Source: Liriodendron chinense (Eukaryota > Streptophyta > Magnoliopsida > Magnoliales > Magnoliaceae). From it: a stretch of 64,000 nucleotides of DNA. The DNA is taken from the NCBI GenBank assembly GCA_003013855.2, contig ML058408.1:7665356-7729355 (forward strand). The letters are read 5' to 3'. The position numbers and the translations under genes are program-made. Shown here piece by piece: positions 45,834 through 57,322 of this stretch. The notes under the pieces are model-generated. The model did not search any database and had not been told where the DNA came from. It worked only from the letters and a program-made list of their open reading frames with translations. Numbering within the stretch: the first letter of the stretch is position 1; every line of letters begins with the position of its first letter.

Positions 45834-46079
45834 TCAATCATCCTGATAGACAGGATCATTCAGAGTGATGGACATGTCCTCTGAATCAAATTTCTCAACA
45901 AATGGTTTAAGGCGTTGTCCATTAACTTTAAAATAGTTACCATTCGCTGCATTCTCAATCTCAACAGCCCCATGAGGAAAAACTTCTTTGACAATATATG
46001 GGCCAGTCCATCGAGATCGTAATTTTTCCGGAAAAAATATGAAGTCGGGCATTGTACAAGAGCACTTTCTGTCCTTCAT
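45834..46079 (-). pseudogene. pol: C-terminal end of Athila integrase (out of frame with the main pol ORF)
   Basis: It encodes the GPY/F-like module of integrase, with LRSRWTGPYIVKEVFPHGAV and GQRLKPF, ending at 45834. A one-base change in the A6/T6 homopolymer at 46032-46037 puts it in a different frame from the upstream pol ORF. The same module in the element at the right edge lies in frame with its integrase, which supports a recent +1 slip. Confidence 0.8.
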
Positions 46080-48623
46080 GGAAAAATTTCCTTAAGATGT
46101 GCTTGTCATGAAAGGCCTTCATCTTACTCTTGTAAATTTTTGAATTCTCATACGCATCGTTCCGGATCTCATCAAGCTCATTTAATTGAAGTTTGCGAAG
46201 CGAGGCCCAAAGTGCATCATCTAATCTTAGGGACCAATCCTTGCGATCCGGTCTCACCATCTTTTCCAAAATCTGGTTGATTTCCCTATTGGAGATTTCA
46301 GCTTGCCCACTTGTTTGTGGGTGGTATGGGGTACTCACTTTATGCCTAATACCATATTTCTTCATCAAAGCTTCAAAAGGTCTATTGCAAAAGTGAGAAC
46401 CACCATCACTAATAATGGCTCGAGGTGTCCCAAATCTAGAAAGTATGTTTTCTTTGAGGAACTTTAGAACTGTACGATGATCGTTGGTTCTACATGGGAT
46501 AGCCTTTATCCATTTAGACACATAGTCTACAGCAAGCAAAATATAGACATGTCCAAAAGATGAAGGGAATGGTCCCATAAAATCGATGCCCCAACAGTCA
46601 AAGACTTCAAGATGTTGAATTGGGGTGAGAGGCATCATATTTCGACAGGATAAACCTCCTAACTTTTGGCAGCGCTTGCATGCTTTGCAAAACTCGTGGG
46701 TGTCCTTAAATAGCGTGGGCCAATAAAAACCACACTGCAGAATTTTTGCAGTTGTTTTCTTGGCTGAAAAATGACCCCCACATGCTTGATCATGACAGAA
46801 GGAGATGACGGAATTATATTCATCATCAGGGACACATCTCCTTATAATTTGGTCTGGGCAATATTTAAATAATAGAGGTTCATCCCAGAAAAATCTACGC
46901 ACTTCCCTTAGAAATTTACGTTTGTCCTGCGCAGTCCAATGAATCGGCATCGCACCTGTGGAAAGATAATTGGCTATATCAGCGTACCATGGTGGATGCA
47001 TAGCAACAAAGAGTTGCTCATCAGGGAATGAGTCCTCAATAGGTGACTCGTCAATGGAATCAGGTAGGACTAGGCGGGATAGATGATCCGCCACCACATT
47101 TTCTACCCCCTTCTTGTCTTTAATCTCCAAATCGAATTCTTGAAGGAGTAGGATCCATCTAAGCAAACGGGGCTTAGCATCCTTCTTAGAAAGAAGGTGT
47201 TTCAGCGCCGCATGATCCGTGTAAACAATAACTTTGGATCCTATCAAGTAAGGCCTGAATTTGTCCAAGGTAAAAATGACAGCTAGGAGCTCTTTCTCCG
47301 TAGTCGAATAATTAACTTGGGCGGGATTCAAGGTCCTACTTGCGTAGTAGATAACATGGGGCTTCTTATCCTTCTTTTGGCTTAACACCGCCCCAATAGC
47401 AAAATCGCTCGCATCGCACATCAACTCAAAAGGAATGGACCAATCTGGTGGTTGCATGATAGGAGCGGTTGTCAACATATCTTTTAGCTTTGAAAAAGCT
47501 AATTGACATTCGGCACTCCACTCAAATTGATTCTCCTTTTGTAGAATGTTACATAAAGGCCTTGAGATATGACTAAAATCCTTTATAAATCTTCTATAGA
47601 AACCGGCGTGTCCAAGGAAGGACCGCACATCGCGTATGCTTTTGGGTGGTAGTAGATTGAAAATTATGTCAATTTTTGCCCGGTCCACCTCTATTCCATT
47701 GGACGAGATGATATGTCCAAGGACTATTCCTCTTTGTACCATGAAATGGCACTTTTCCCAGTTTAAGACGAGTTTCTTCTCCTCACACCTCATCAAGACC
47801 AACTCCAAGTGCTTGAGACACTCATCAAACGTACAACCAAAAATAGAAAAGTCGTCCATGAATACCTCAAGAAACTCACCCACCATGTCCGAGAAAATAC
47901 TCAACATGCATCGTTGGAATGTGGCAGGTGCATTACATAACCCGAATGGCATTCTTCGGTAAGCGAAGGTGCCGAACGGGCATGTAAATGTGGTTTTCTC
48001 TTGGTCCTCCGGCGCTATCTCAATTTGGTTGTATCCGAAATAGCCATCTAGGAAGCAATAATAGGAATGGCCTGCTAACCTCTCCAAAATTTGATCCATA
48101 AATGGGAGAGGGAAGTGGTCTTTCCTAGTAACCGTGTTGAGCTTCCTATAATCAATGCACATACGCCAACCGGTGGTCACCCTAGTCGGTATAAGCTCGT
48201 TGTTGGCGTTTTCTATGATGGTAATACCGGATTTCTTGGGGACAACTTGGGTAGGACTCACCCATTGGCTATCTGAGATGGGGTAGATGATACCCACATC
48301 TAATAGCTTTAACACCTCGGCTTTGACAACCTTCATCATGTTTGGATTTAGCCGTCTTTGAGGTTGTCTAGTCGTTTTTGTATTTTCTTCAAGATGTATA
48401 CGGTGAGTGCAAACCGAAGGATCTATCCCTTTGAGATCCGCTATTGTCCAACCTATGGCTTCCCTATGTTCTTTGAGTAACTCAATCAACTTGAGCTCTT
48501 GGTCTTTCTCTAGGTGAGAGGCAATGACAACCGGGAAAGTTTCCTCTTGACCCAAATATACATATTTAAGCTCAGATAGCAATGGTTTAAGGTCAAGCTT
48601 CGGTGGTTTGATGTTAGACGGTA
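46032..48623 (-). pseudogene. pol: Athila pol: reverse transcriptase, RNase H, integrase
   Basis: A long frame of more than 850 codons encodes RT (PIRDSQWVSP-like entry, TGWRMCIDYRKLNTVTRKDH, FLDGYFGYNQI, RRMPFGLCNAPATFQRCM, catalytic FMDDFSIFG) and RNase H (PFELMCDASDFAIGAVL, TTEKELLAVIF, VYTDHAALKHLL). Integrase follows (HHCC with SFCHDQACGGHF and CKACKRCQKL; D in WGIDFMGP, D in IISDGGSHF, E in SGQAEISNREI). About 47 residues after the catalytic core are missing in frame, where DDALWA joins directly to SLRKLQLNEL. The start of this ORF on the minus strand lies in the nested solo LTR; the true upstream frame is the protease part ending at 50511. It is close to intact apart from the integrase deletion and the homopolymer slip. 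Confidence 0.93.
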
Positions 48624-48628
48624 GAGGC

Positions 48629-50505
48629 TGTTGAACCTCCAATTTATACATTGCATTGCCCACTACATGACATGGTATGCATGATTTTCATGATTAAAAG
48701 GCCATCTAATGCATGTTTTGTGATTGTAGGGATGAGAGCGGACTTAACCCAATTGGAGACCAAAAGACCATGTTTAGGAAGCCTTTGATGAAGGCCCAAG
48801 GTGGACCAAAGAAAGAAGAAAGCAAAGAGAGAGGAAGGAGAGAAGAAAAGAAAGAAGAAAAAAGGCAAAACTGGATCCGACCGGTCAAGACCGGTCGGAT
48901 GCACTCCCTGGACGTCTGCAAGGCAGGTCTAGACCGGTCATGACCGGTCGGCCATGCAAGTTCAACTTCCAGATTCTAAAACACCAAGGTATTCCCGTGT
49001 CTGATTTTTTGGACCAGTTTTCTGGGCCCATTTTGATGATGTTTGGAAATCCAATACATCCATATCGAAGAGGAGCTCGACGCCGAACTAACCCAAGTGG
49101 TTTCATGTCGATCGGAGCTACGGATAGACCGTGGTGGCCAAAACAATACGAACTGTCCAGAAAGTTCCAGATTTCGCTATTCAACTCTGGGCCGGTCCAG
49201 GTGACCCATCATTGATGATATGAAGAATCTACTTTGACCATCTTTTAGACCACATCCATATATGAGTAACCACAAAAGTTTCAGATCAAAAGAATGTGTG
49301 GTTTGATCGTACCGGTTGAAGAAAGATGGACCATCCAGAAAGATCCAACTGCGCAGAGTTTATAAAAGCCCTAAGCGTTCTAATTTTTGGACCATATTCT
49401 AGAATTGTTTTGGACAATCTAATCCGTCCATCATGTAGAGGAAGAAGTTTTCTACCAATGTTCAAAATTTGAGATTAATCCGAGCCTGTAAACTCCGGGG
49501 CGTTGAAAGCAAGATGACTGGTTCTGAAGGTACCCAAAGTGTGCGATTTTGAGAGGCGGTCGGTGATGTGATTGGTGGGCCCATTCAGAAGATAATCTTG
49601 GAAATCTAAATCATCTATTTGGAAGATCACATTACAAGGAAGCTACAAACCAAATTTGAAGGCAATCCGACCATTGGTTAAGCCGTACCAAGCGAAACAA
49701 ATTCTGTTATGTTGTTGTACTATTGTTGCACTATAAAAGGAGGTGCTCTCTTCTATTCCAAATCAAGCAAGGACGTGGGAAGCAAGGAGTTCAAGTCCTA
49801 GGAGGCTACCTAGCCTCCTATAGCTAGTTTTTCTTCCTTTTCTTAGTTCTAGTTCTAGTTTTAATATGCTTTTCCTTAGCTAACCTCTTAGCTAGAGCTA
49901 GAGGTGAAATTTGTAGTTGGTTTCAATGCTTTAATTCTTTTATTTCAAGTACCCTTTTCTTAATTTTGGATTTTAAAGTTCTAGTTTGAATAAAGTTTGG
50001 TTTTTTAGAAGTTTTGTGAGAGTTTGTGTGCTCCGGACATGAGTTCCTTGCAATTCTCTGAGATTACCATGATTGGGTTGTTTGAATTCGAATTATAGTA
50101 ACCCTTGAGCATGTCATAGTCCATAGGCATGGCTGTTACTCCGAAGGCTACAAGTTCAAGTTCTATGTGCTTCATTAGAACTAGAAATCTGATTTCCAGA
50201 TTTAAGTGGGACCGTTTGTGCTTGAATGTTATATCTTCCAATTAGATGAGAGATAGGACTTTGATTCTAATTGTGTTGTACTTGGATGAATGGATTGGCA
50301 TTGGACTACTACAAGTGGATCCTTGATGCTCTAGTTCTTCTTATTTTCAGATTTTCCTATTTCATGTGAAAAACTACTTTCTTAAACTTCGTAGATTCTA
50401 GTTATTAGAGTACTTGGAATTGTTTACCTCTTTCCCTGTGGATCGACCTCGGTCTTACCGAGATTTATTACTACATCGCAGCCTTACACTTGAGGCGAGC
50501 GAACA
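48629..50505 (+). mobile_element. solo LTR nested in the Athila-like element
   Basis: It starts TGTTGAACCTCCAATTTATAC, ends GAGGCGAGCGAACA and is flanked by the exact duplication GAGGC (48624-48628 and 50506-50510). It is 1877 bp and belongs to the same LTR group as the host element (shared ends), but it has a longer and different middle (about 48960-49740). A TATA box lies at 49732-49740 and the conserved hairpin at 49883-49905 (with one bulged base). It splits the gag-pro-pol frame between protease and RT; without it and one GAGGC the frame is continuous. Confidence 0.93.
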
Positions 50506-50510
50506 GAGGC

Positions 50511-52099
50511 CTTGATGTGGTTGGTGGTAACTTTTCAAAATGGGGCCTCCACCGGCTAATACAAACTACTGGTCTTTCTTCTTGCACAATTTCACTAATG
50601 ATGGGGTCTTCAGAATCCATGAAATGTGCTAAGTATGTCTCCAAGTTTTCTAGTGGTTCAAGTTGGAGGAGTTCTTCTTCTTCAAAAGATTTAAGCATGT
50701 TTACCTCGAAGAACTCATCATCATCGACATCCCTATGTCTTTTGCCCAAGTGAAACACATTCACCTCTAGTGTCATGTTTCCAAAAGATAGTTGCATCAC
50801 CCAATTCTGGCAATTGATGATTGCGTTTGATGTGGCAAGGAATGGGCGGCCTAATATTACCGGTATTTGGGTGCTAGCATCCAAAACCGGTTGTGTGTCC
50901 AAGACGATAAAATCTACCGGGTAGTAGAATTTGTCAACTTGGACTAGAACATCCTCAACTATCCCCCTCGGTACACGGATAGATCTATCAGCGAGTTGCA
51001 ATGTGGTTTTGGTGGGTTTTAATTCACCAAGACCCAATTGCTCATATACCGAGTATGGGATCAAGTTCACACTCGCCCCCAAATCTAGCAAGGCACGTTC
51101 AATCTGGTAGTCTCCAATGATACATGAGACAGTGGGACTACCGGGATCTTTGAATTTTGGAGGGGTCTTCTGAGTGAGAATGGCACTCACTTGCTCAGTT
51201 AAGAAGGCATTTTGCTGCACATTATATTTGCGTTTTGTTGTGCATAGGTCCTTTAGAAACTTAGCATAAGAGGGAATTTGTTTGATGGCCTCAAGCAAAG
51301 GGATATTAATCTTAACTTGTCTGAAAATCTCTAGAATATCATGAGAGTTTGGAAGAGATTTTGGGGCAACCAATCTTGAAGGGAATGGTGCTACGGGCTT
51401 GTAAATGCGTTCCGGTTCTTGTGGGGCTAAGTTAGATCTATCCTCATCCTCAGAATTTACCGGATCATTAGGCTCATCGGCCTTCACCGGAATAGATTTG
51501 TCAATTTGTTTACCACTTCTAAGGGTGGTGATGGATTTGGCTTGCTCCATGTTTTGGTTGGAAGGATTAGGGATGCTCACTTCATGTACTTGCTTTGGAT
51601 TGGGCTGAGGTTAGGCCGGAAAGGTCACTTCCCTAGCATTCAAGCATCCCTTAATCTCATCAACCGAGACTTTAAGCTCTTGGAACAATTGCTGATTCGT
51701 TTGATTGATTTGCGTTTGCCCTTGTATAAACGCCTTCAAGGTATCCTCCATTGAGAACTGAGGTGGGGCCATATTTTGCATGGGTGGCCCTCTTTGAGAG
51801 TTGGGGGGATTGCTTGTAGGAGCATTCTTCCAACTAAAATTTGGGTAGTTCTTCCAACTCTCATTGTACGTATTACCTACCGGTCCATTGAAAGGCCGTT
51901 GATACCCATATGTGGCGTTTGCATGTTCATGTAATACCTCTTGAAATGCAGGAATTGTGGGACAATCTTGCGTAGCGTGTAAATCAGTGAGGCAAATACC
52001 ACATATGGTTTCAATAGCTTCATTAGACTTTGGAACTCCACTTTTACTAAGTTCCATGGCCTCAACCTTCCTTGTGAGGTTGGCTATCCTTGCGTTCAC
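50511..52099 (-). pseudogene. gag-pro: Athila gag C-terminus and protease
   Basis: One frame, interrupted by TAA at 51611-51613, continues the gag frame above. It begins with a basic coiled stretch (IANLTRKVEAMEL), then a zinc knuckle C-x2-C-x4-H-x4-C (CGICLTDLHATQDC). After the stop come a Gag-Pro linker (ITTLRSGKQIDKS, YKPVAPFPSRL) and the protease with ALLDLGASVNLIPYSVYEQL, where Asp-Leu-Gly-Ala replaces the usual Asp-Thr-Gly-Ala as is normal for Athila, and VILGRPFLATSNAIINC. Protease would process the polyprotein. The frame is cut by the nested solo LTR at 50510. Confidence 0.88.
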
Positions 52100-52183
52100 G
52101 TCGTCTTCCTCCTTAAGGACATAGATCCCTCCTTTCTCTTGATTGAGCTTGGGGTTATTGGGTTTATCCGAAGTATCCCAAGA

Positions 52184-53015
52184 TTAGGCATTTTCAGCCA
52201 ACATGTCCAAATAATTCCAAGCCTCATCTAGATTTTTGCTCATAAACTCGCCATTGCACATCATCTCTACAAATTGGCGCATATTGGAACTTAATCCATC
52301 ATTGAAAAAATTTATAATTCGCCAACTCTCATAGCCATGATGTGGACAAGCAAGTAGGAGGTCCTTAAATCTCTCCCAACATTGAAAAAAAGAGTCACCC
52401 TCTTTAGCTGAGAAATTCATTATGGCCCTTCGAAGGGTGTTCGTTTTATGAGCCGGGAAGAACTTTTTCAAGAATTCCCGATTCATCTCAACCCATGACC
52501 CAATCGAATGTGGTCTAAGAGAGTGAAGCCAATCTTTGGCTCTTTCTTTCAATGAAAAGGGAAAAAGTTTAAGTCTGATGGTATCTTCGGAAACATTGGC
52601 GTAATGCAAGGTAGCCACCACTTCTTCGAATTCTTTCAAGTGTAAGTATGGGCGGTCAGAGTCTAGCCCATGGAACTTTGGTAAGAGTTGAATTACACCC
52701 GGTTTTATGTCAAAGTTTCCACCGTTTGCTGGTAGAACCACGCAAGAGGGTGTAATTGCACTGGCGGGTTGTAGGTAGTCCCGTAGTGATCTCATTAGAG
52801 GAACATTATGTACCTCATTCTCTCCTACTCCTTCTTGATTTGCGTTTGTAGTTGGAGTAGGGGGGGGGAGGATTCCTTAAAGGTGTTTGTTCCATACTCC
52901 TCAAACTTTCACAATGCTCTTGGTAATTTCGGACTCGTCTATGGACTGATAATGGTCCAACTAAACAACCTTCAAATTGGAGACGATTTGAGTGGTTACG
53001 TTCCCAACGGGACAT
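52184..53015 (-). pseudogene. gag: Athila gag (capsid part)
   Basis: The likely start is the Met at 53015 (MSRWERNHSNRLQFEG), which matches the start of gag in the element at 58668 (W-x-R-x-x-N-x-R-L-x-x-E-G). A frameshift at a nine-base G/C homopolymer (52860-52868) separates this N-terminus from the capsid core. The core contains SLRDYLQPA, LLPKFHGLDSDRPYLHLKEF, AKDWLHSLRPHSIGSW and FFQCWERFKDLLLACPHHGY. It ends at a TAA (52184-52186) after MLAENA; the next part of gag follows in the same frame. Gag forms the particle that packages element RNA. Confidence 0.87.
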
Positions 53016-53232
53016 AAACCACTCAACCAAAAACTGACTAAAAAATCTGAAATCTGAATTTAATCTAAAAAAAAAATCTGCAAAAAGCTAAGTTAGAAAG
53101 GTATCACCTGATGCGCTTGAACTAGAGAGAATTCCTACAAAATAGAACAATTTGTTAGTTCTAAGAAAATCAAAAAACCTATCTACTCCTACTTCTACAG
53201 CCACTAAAACAATTTGAAAACAGTTATCTAAG
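53016..53232 (-). other. leader between PBS and gag of the Athila-like element
   Basis: This is the untranslated leader on the minus strand, rich in AT with an A9-type run near 53069. There is no ORF of note. Confidence 0.6.
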
Positions 53233-53250
53233 TCCCAGGCAACGGCGCCA
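53233..53250 (-). promoter_or_regulatory. primer-binding site (tRNA-Asp type)
   Basis: On the minus strand TGGCGCCGTTGCCTGGGA lies six bases downstream of the 5' LTR end. Athila elements use a TGGCGCCGTTGCCGGGGA-type site matching the 3' end of tRNA-Asp; this copy has one mismatch to that. Confidence 0.9.
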
Positions 53251-53256
53251 AAAACT

Positions 53257-54672
53257 TGTTCGCTCGCCTCAAGTGTAAGGCTGCGATGTAGTAATAAATC
53301 TCGGTAAGACCGAGGTCGATCCACAGGGAATTAGAAACAACTTCCAAACTATTCCAGCAACTCAGTTTTGGAAGAAAATCAGATTTAATTGAGTGATTAA
53401 ACTAAGACAGTAACTTAATGGAAATTCAGTGATTTAAAGTACTAAGGCATTCAAGGATCCACTTGTAGCAATCCCATGTCAATTCAATCAGTCCAAGTAG
53501 AGAACACAACTAGATTTGAAGTCCTATCTCTCATCTAGTTGGAAAATAAAGCATTCACACACATTCAATCCAAATCAAGTTGAACTTCCAAGTTCTAGTC
53601 TCATTCAACAATGTAGAATTCAAAACCATAGCCTTCGGAGTAACAGCCATGCCTATGGACTATGGCCTGCTCAAGGATTACTATAATTCGAATCTAAACA
53701 AGCATTATATGATAATCTCAGAGAATTGCAAGGAATTCATGTCCGGAGCACATGAACTCTCATAAAACATCTTAAACTACCACTTTAAGAACTAGAATAT
53801 GAAAAATCCAAACTTGAATTGAAAATTACTTGAATTAACTTGAATCAAACATGAAATTAGCTACAAGCTTCACCTCTCAGCCTTAGCTGAGAGATTCTAG
53901 CCGAGCATTGTCATACTACAACTTGAACTCAAATAAGAAAGTATAAAAACTAGAAAAACTGAAAATTGGAGAGTTGCAGACGCTCCACGACAGCTTTCTC
54001 TCTCTAAAACCACGTCCCTTAGCTTCTATGATGACTAAGGAAGAGCCCCTAGGTGTCCTTTTATAGTAGGAAAGCTCCCTTGCATCGGAAACATCCAGAA
54101 ATTGCGCAAGGTTACGCACTGCGCAGAAATTCTCGGAGCTTCACGGAGAAGTTTTATTACGCAGACGACCGGTCGCACGACGGTCTGAGCCCCTGACGAC
54201 CGGTCGCAAATCGTCAAAAACAGTCTAGAGAGTTTCACCGAAATTTCGATTTAAACTTTTAATTCAAGGACCGGTCGCACAACCGGTCTGGGCATCGGAC
54301 GACCAGTTGCACGACCGGTCGTAAATGGTCCAATGACCTTCTCTGGAAAATTTCCCTCTGTGCAAAAATCGGACCGGTCGGACGACCGGTCCTGGCGATG
54401 GATGACTGGTCGCACGACCGGTCTTAACCTCTGTTTTCTGCTTTCTCCTTAGACTTCTTTCTTCCTTTCTTCTCCTCTCTTTCCACTTTCTTTGGTCCTT
54501 CTTTCTTCTTCATCCAATGGCTTCAAATGGCCCTTTTTAGTCTCCAATTTGGTGAAGTCCACTCTCATTCCTGAAATCACAAAACATGCATTAGATAGGC
54601 CTTTTAAGCATGAAAACCGTGCATATAATGTGATGTACTGGGCAATGAAATGTATAAATTTGAGGTTCAACA
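53257..54672 (-). repeat. 5' LTR of the complete Athila-like element
   Basis: It has the same ends as the 3' LTR at 43277-44705 and matches it over its length. The visible differences are scattered single bases and one missing 12-bp GACCGGTCGCAC-type unit near 54199. The TATA box is at plus coordinates 54057-54065, the conserved hairpin at 53874-53893 and the U5 hairpin at 53300-53314. Confidence 0.95.
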
Positions 54673-54844
54673 GAAGGCCAGCAAAAGGAGTGTCAGCCAG
54701 AACTCGCTCAAGCAAAGGCTGTGGGTGTTTCACCCAGTTATCCCAATGATCTCTGGTACCTCGACCCTTGATGGAGGGAAGAGGTTAGTGTTCCTGAGCC
54801 AAGGAACACATATGGGCCCCTTGGCAGATGATGAAGGCGGGATC
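54673..54844 (-). pseudogene. antisense gene 2: middle piece of exon 1
   Basis: This short piece between two insertions encodes, on the minus strand, QGAHMCSLAQEH, a TAA, then IKGRGTRDHWDNWVKHPQPL and LERVLADTPFAGLL. After removing the Athila element and one GAAGG it runs in phase into TLHFHNNSANRMLLAALCERW at 43276. The HP-x-x-L-L-x-x-x-x-x-T-x-F segment is the normal lead-in to the plant mobile domain core. Confidence 0.75.
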
Positions 54845-56481
54845 TGTTGAGCTCTTAATTGTGCATATGCTAACCCCAATTCATCACTCATTATGCACGG
54901 TTTACACGTTTAAAGGACTACTCTAATGCATGATTTGTGATTGTAGGGACAAGATGGAGATTTCACTGATTCAAGGCTAAATAGAGCTACTTTACAAGCA
55001 TTGAAGACCACAAGATCAAGCATGAAAGGCTAGAAGAAAGAAGCAAAGGAGAGAATAAAAGAAAACAGAGAAAAGCCACCCACGACCGGTCGTGCGATCG
55101 GTCGTCCAAAGCTTAAGACCAGTCGTCCGACCGGTCTGGCTACTCTACAGAAGAAAGTTCTCTATGCAAAGTCTCTGGACCATCTGCGACCGGTCGTACG
55201 ACCGGTCGTCCACACCTCCGACCGGTCAAGACCGGTCGACCAACAGGTCTGAGTAGCTCCAGAGCATGCTGGACTATTTTTTGGTGAGGTCTGACCGGTC
55301 GTGCGACCGGTCGGCCAAGACACTCAGACCGGTCTTGCGACCGGTCGGCCATGCGTAAACAGCAGTTTTTAAATCTGGCGCCGAAATTCTCTGCGCAAGT
55401 GCGTATCCTTACGCAAAATCTGGAAAGTTCTTACTCAATGGATGCCTCCAAGCTATAAAAGGACTTCTTCTCTTCATTCTAGGGCATGCTAGGATGTGGG
55501 GATTGCTTGGGAGACGGATTCTACTTCAAGTTTTCTTAGTTTTCTTCCTGTTTTAGTAGTTTTTATGTTTTTGAGGCTTCTAGTTCAAGGATGTTAGAGA
55601 TGATCCAAAACCTCTTAGCTAGGGCTAAGAGGTGAAGCTTTTGATTTATTTTTTATGGATTGATGCAACCTAGGTTTACTTTTATGTTTTAATTGAATAA
55701 TTTTAGTTTAATATGAGTTTGAATCAAGTACTTGGTTTTACTTTGATCTCTTGATGACTCCGGGCTCATGTGATTCTTAGTGCTTCTAAGCTTGGTAGCA
55801 TACCTTCTGAGCATTGTTTATGCTTGTGTAGTTCATTGATCTATCATCGACTCCGGGCATGGTAGACCCTTTGATTGCTTTGTGTACAATGGCCCGGTCT
55901 TCATGTGGGAACTCATTCAACTAAAGTTCTTATCTTTTTATTATAATCTGAAATAGCTGTGTGCTGATTGATTTTGATTTAATTAGAGTTCTAATCATTA
56001 GGTGTAATCAAGTCTAGTGACAGGATTTGATGAAAGCTATGGTTGTGAATCTCAACTAGATTGGAAAGAGGCTTGGCCTACACAATTAAGTGTGCCCAAG
56101 GCCTGAGTATTATTGTGGGAATCGAATCAATGAATGAGCAACTGTTTTAGATAATTGTTGATTGAACCGCTCTATATTCTGATCGGATAGAGATATGAAT
56201 TCGATTCTGATTGAGTTATGAGAAACCTAGTTGTGTTGATGCATTGAAACTTATCAAAAGTGGATCCTTGGAGCTCTAGTGCCTTTTTAGATTGAAATTA
56301 CCTTACACATTCACTGTTTAAACCCAAATTGTTTTTTTCCAGCTTTAGTTCTTAATAGGATCTTAATTACTAGTTGCTTTGGATAAATTCTGAGAATACC
56401 CATTCATAAATCTCTGTGGGAACGATACTCGGTCTTTCTGAATTATTACTACTTCGCAACCCTACACTTGGGGAGTGAACA
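54845..56481 (+). mobile_element. solo LTR in exon 1 of antisense gene 2
   Basis: It starts TGTTGAGCTCTTAATTGTGC, ends ACTTGGGGAGTGAACA and is flanked by the exact duplication GGATC (54840-54844 and 56482-56486). Its length is 1637 bp, with a TATA box at 55454-55462, GACCGGTC-type motifs at about 55083-55345 and the conserved hairpin at 55610-55633. It is related to the LTR at 56601 but clearly a different subfamily; its terminal U5 hairpin is degenerate. Confidence 0.93.
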
Positions 56482-56528
56482 GGATCATCCTCATTAATCA
56501 CCCGACGTCCTCTTGTACTGTCCGCCAT
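56482..56528 (-). pseudogene. antisense gene 2: start codon and first codons
   Basis: On the minus strand an ATG at 56526-56528 opens MADSTRGRRVINEDD. After removal of the solo LTR and one GGATC it continues in phase into PAFIICQGAHM of the next piece. The upstream 72 bp to 56600 are probably 5' untranslated sequence, then another element begins. The start is inferred from the frame and from its position relative to the mobile domain. Confidence 0.65.
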
Positions 56529-56600
56529 TGAATCCTACAAGCTTGGCAAGGTAAGTCCCTATCCTTTACCCGTTAAAATCCAAATTATCATCCAGGAAAC
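56529..56600 (-). other. remnant of sequence upstream of antisense gene 2
   Basis: These bases separate the start codon from the next LTR. Nothing diagnostic is visible. The last five, GAAAC (56596-56600), would be one side of the target-site duplication of the element that follows. Confidence 0.4.
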
Positions 56601-57156
56601 TGTTGAGCTCTTAATTGTGTATATTCTAACCCCAATTCATCACTCATTGTGCGAGGTTTGCATGATTCAAAGGCTAATTAAATGCATGTTTTGTTATTAC
56701 AAGAATGAGAATGAATTTTGCTTAATTGAAGGTGAAAAGGCCCATTTAGAACCATTGGAATGAAGACCAAGGCGCACCAAAGAAAGAAGGAAGCAAGGAG
56801 AGAAGAAAGTAGAAGAAAGAAAAAGAAGAAAAAGAAGAAAGAAGACGTCCGACCGGTCTTGACCGGTCGGCCAAGGGAGCCAGACCGGTCTTGACCGGTC
56901 AGCCGTGTACGCTGGACTGCTGCTGGAGATGGTCCGACCGGTCTTGACCGGTAGGCCAAGGATGCTGAACACGCTGGACTATTTTCCTATTGAGGCACGA
57001 CCGGTCGTGACCGGTCGGCCAGCCCAGTCCAACCGGTCCAGACCGGTCGGCCATGTGATTCAAAACGGAAAGTTCTATTTTGGCGCCGATTTCTCTGCGC
57101 ACTGCGTAACTCTTACACCGATTCTCGATTCTTCTGAAGTTGCAGAGCCTCCATAC

Positions 57157-57165
57157 TATAAAAGG
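57157..57165 (+). promoter_or_regulatory. TATA box of the Athila LTR
   Basis: TATAAAAGG is followed by ACACCTAGG. The same sequence occurs at the equivalent place in the other Athila-type LTRs (32881-32889, 44077-44085 and 54057-54065 on the minus strand; the TATAAAAGG core alone at 49732-49740 and 55454-55462 on the plus strand). It is the likely core promoter of the element. Confidence 0.75.
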
Positions 57166-57322
57166 ACACCTAGGGATCGTTCCTAGGGTATCTGAGAAGG
57201 GTTTAAGCAAGCTTGGAGGCGGCGGAAGTGGATTTCGGAGTTCCACAACTCCTTCTAGTTTGTTTTGCTGTTTTTATGAGTTTTTTGGTTGTTTCATGTT
57301 TCCTTGGATCATGAGCAGCTAA

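Larger units (their letters stand above)
43272..54677 (-). mobile_element. complete Athila-like Ty3/gypsy element on the minus strand
   Basis: The element spans 43277-54672 with two LTRs, a tRNA-Asp-type PBS, gag-pro-pol and a polypurine tract, flanked by the exact 5-bp duplication GAAGG (43272-43276 and 54673-54677). The LTRs are 1416 and 1429 bp and differ by eye at only 1-2% of positions plus one 12-bp indel, so the insertion is fairly recent. The lineage is shown by the D-L-G-A-S protease, the FMDD RT motif and the RSFLGHAGFYRRFIKDFS junction of Athila. It interrupts exon 1 of antisense gene 2. It contains a nested solo LTR (48629-50505). No env-like ORF is evident. Confidence 0.95.
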
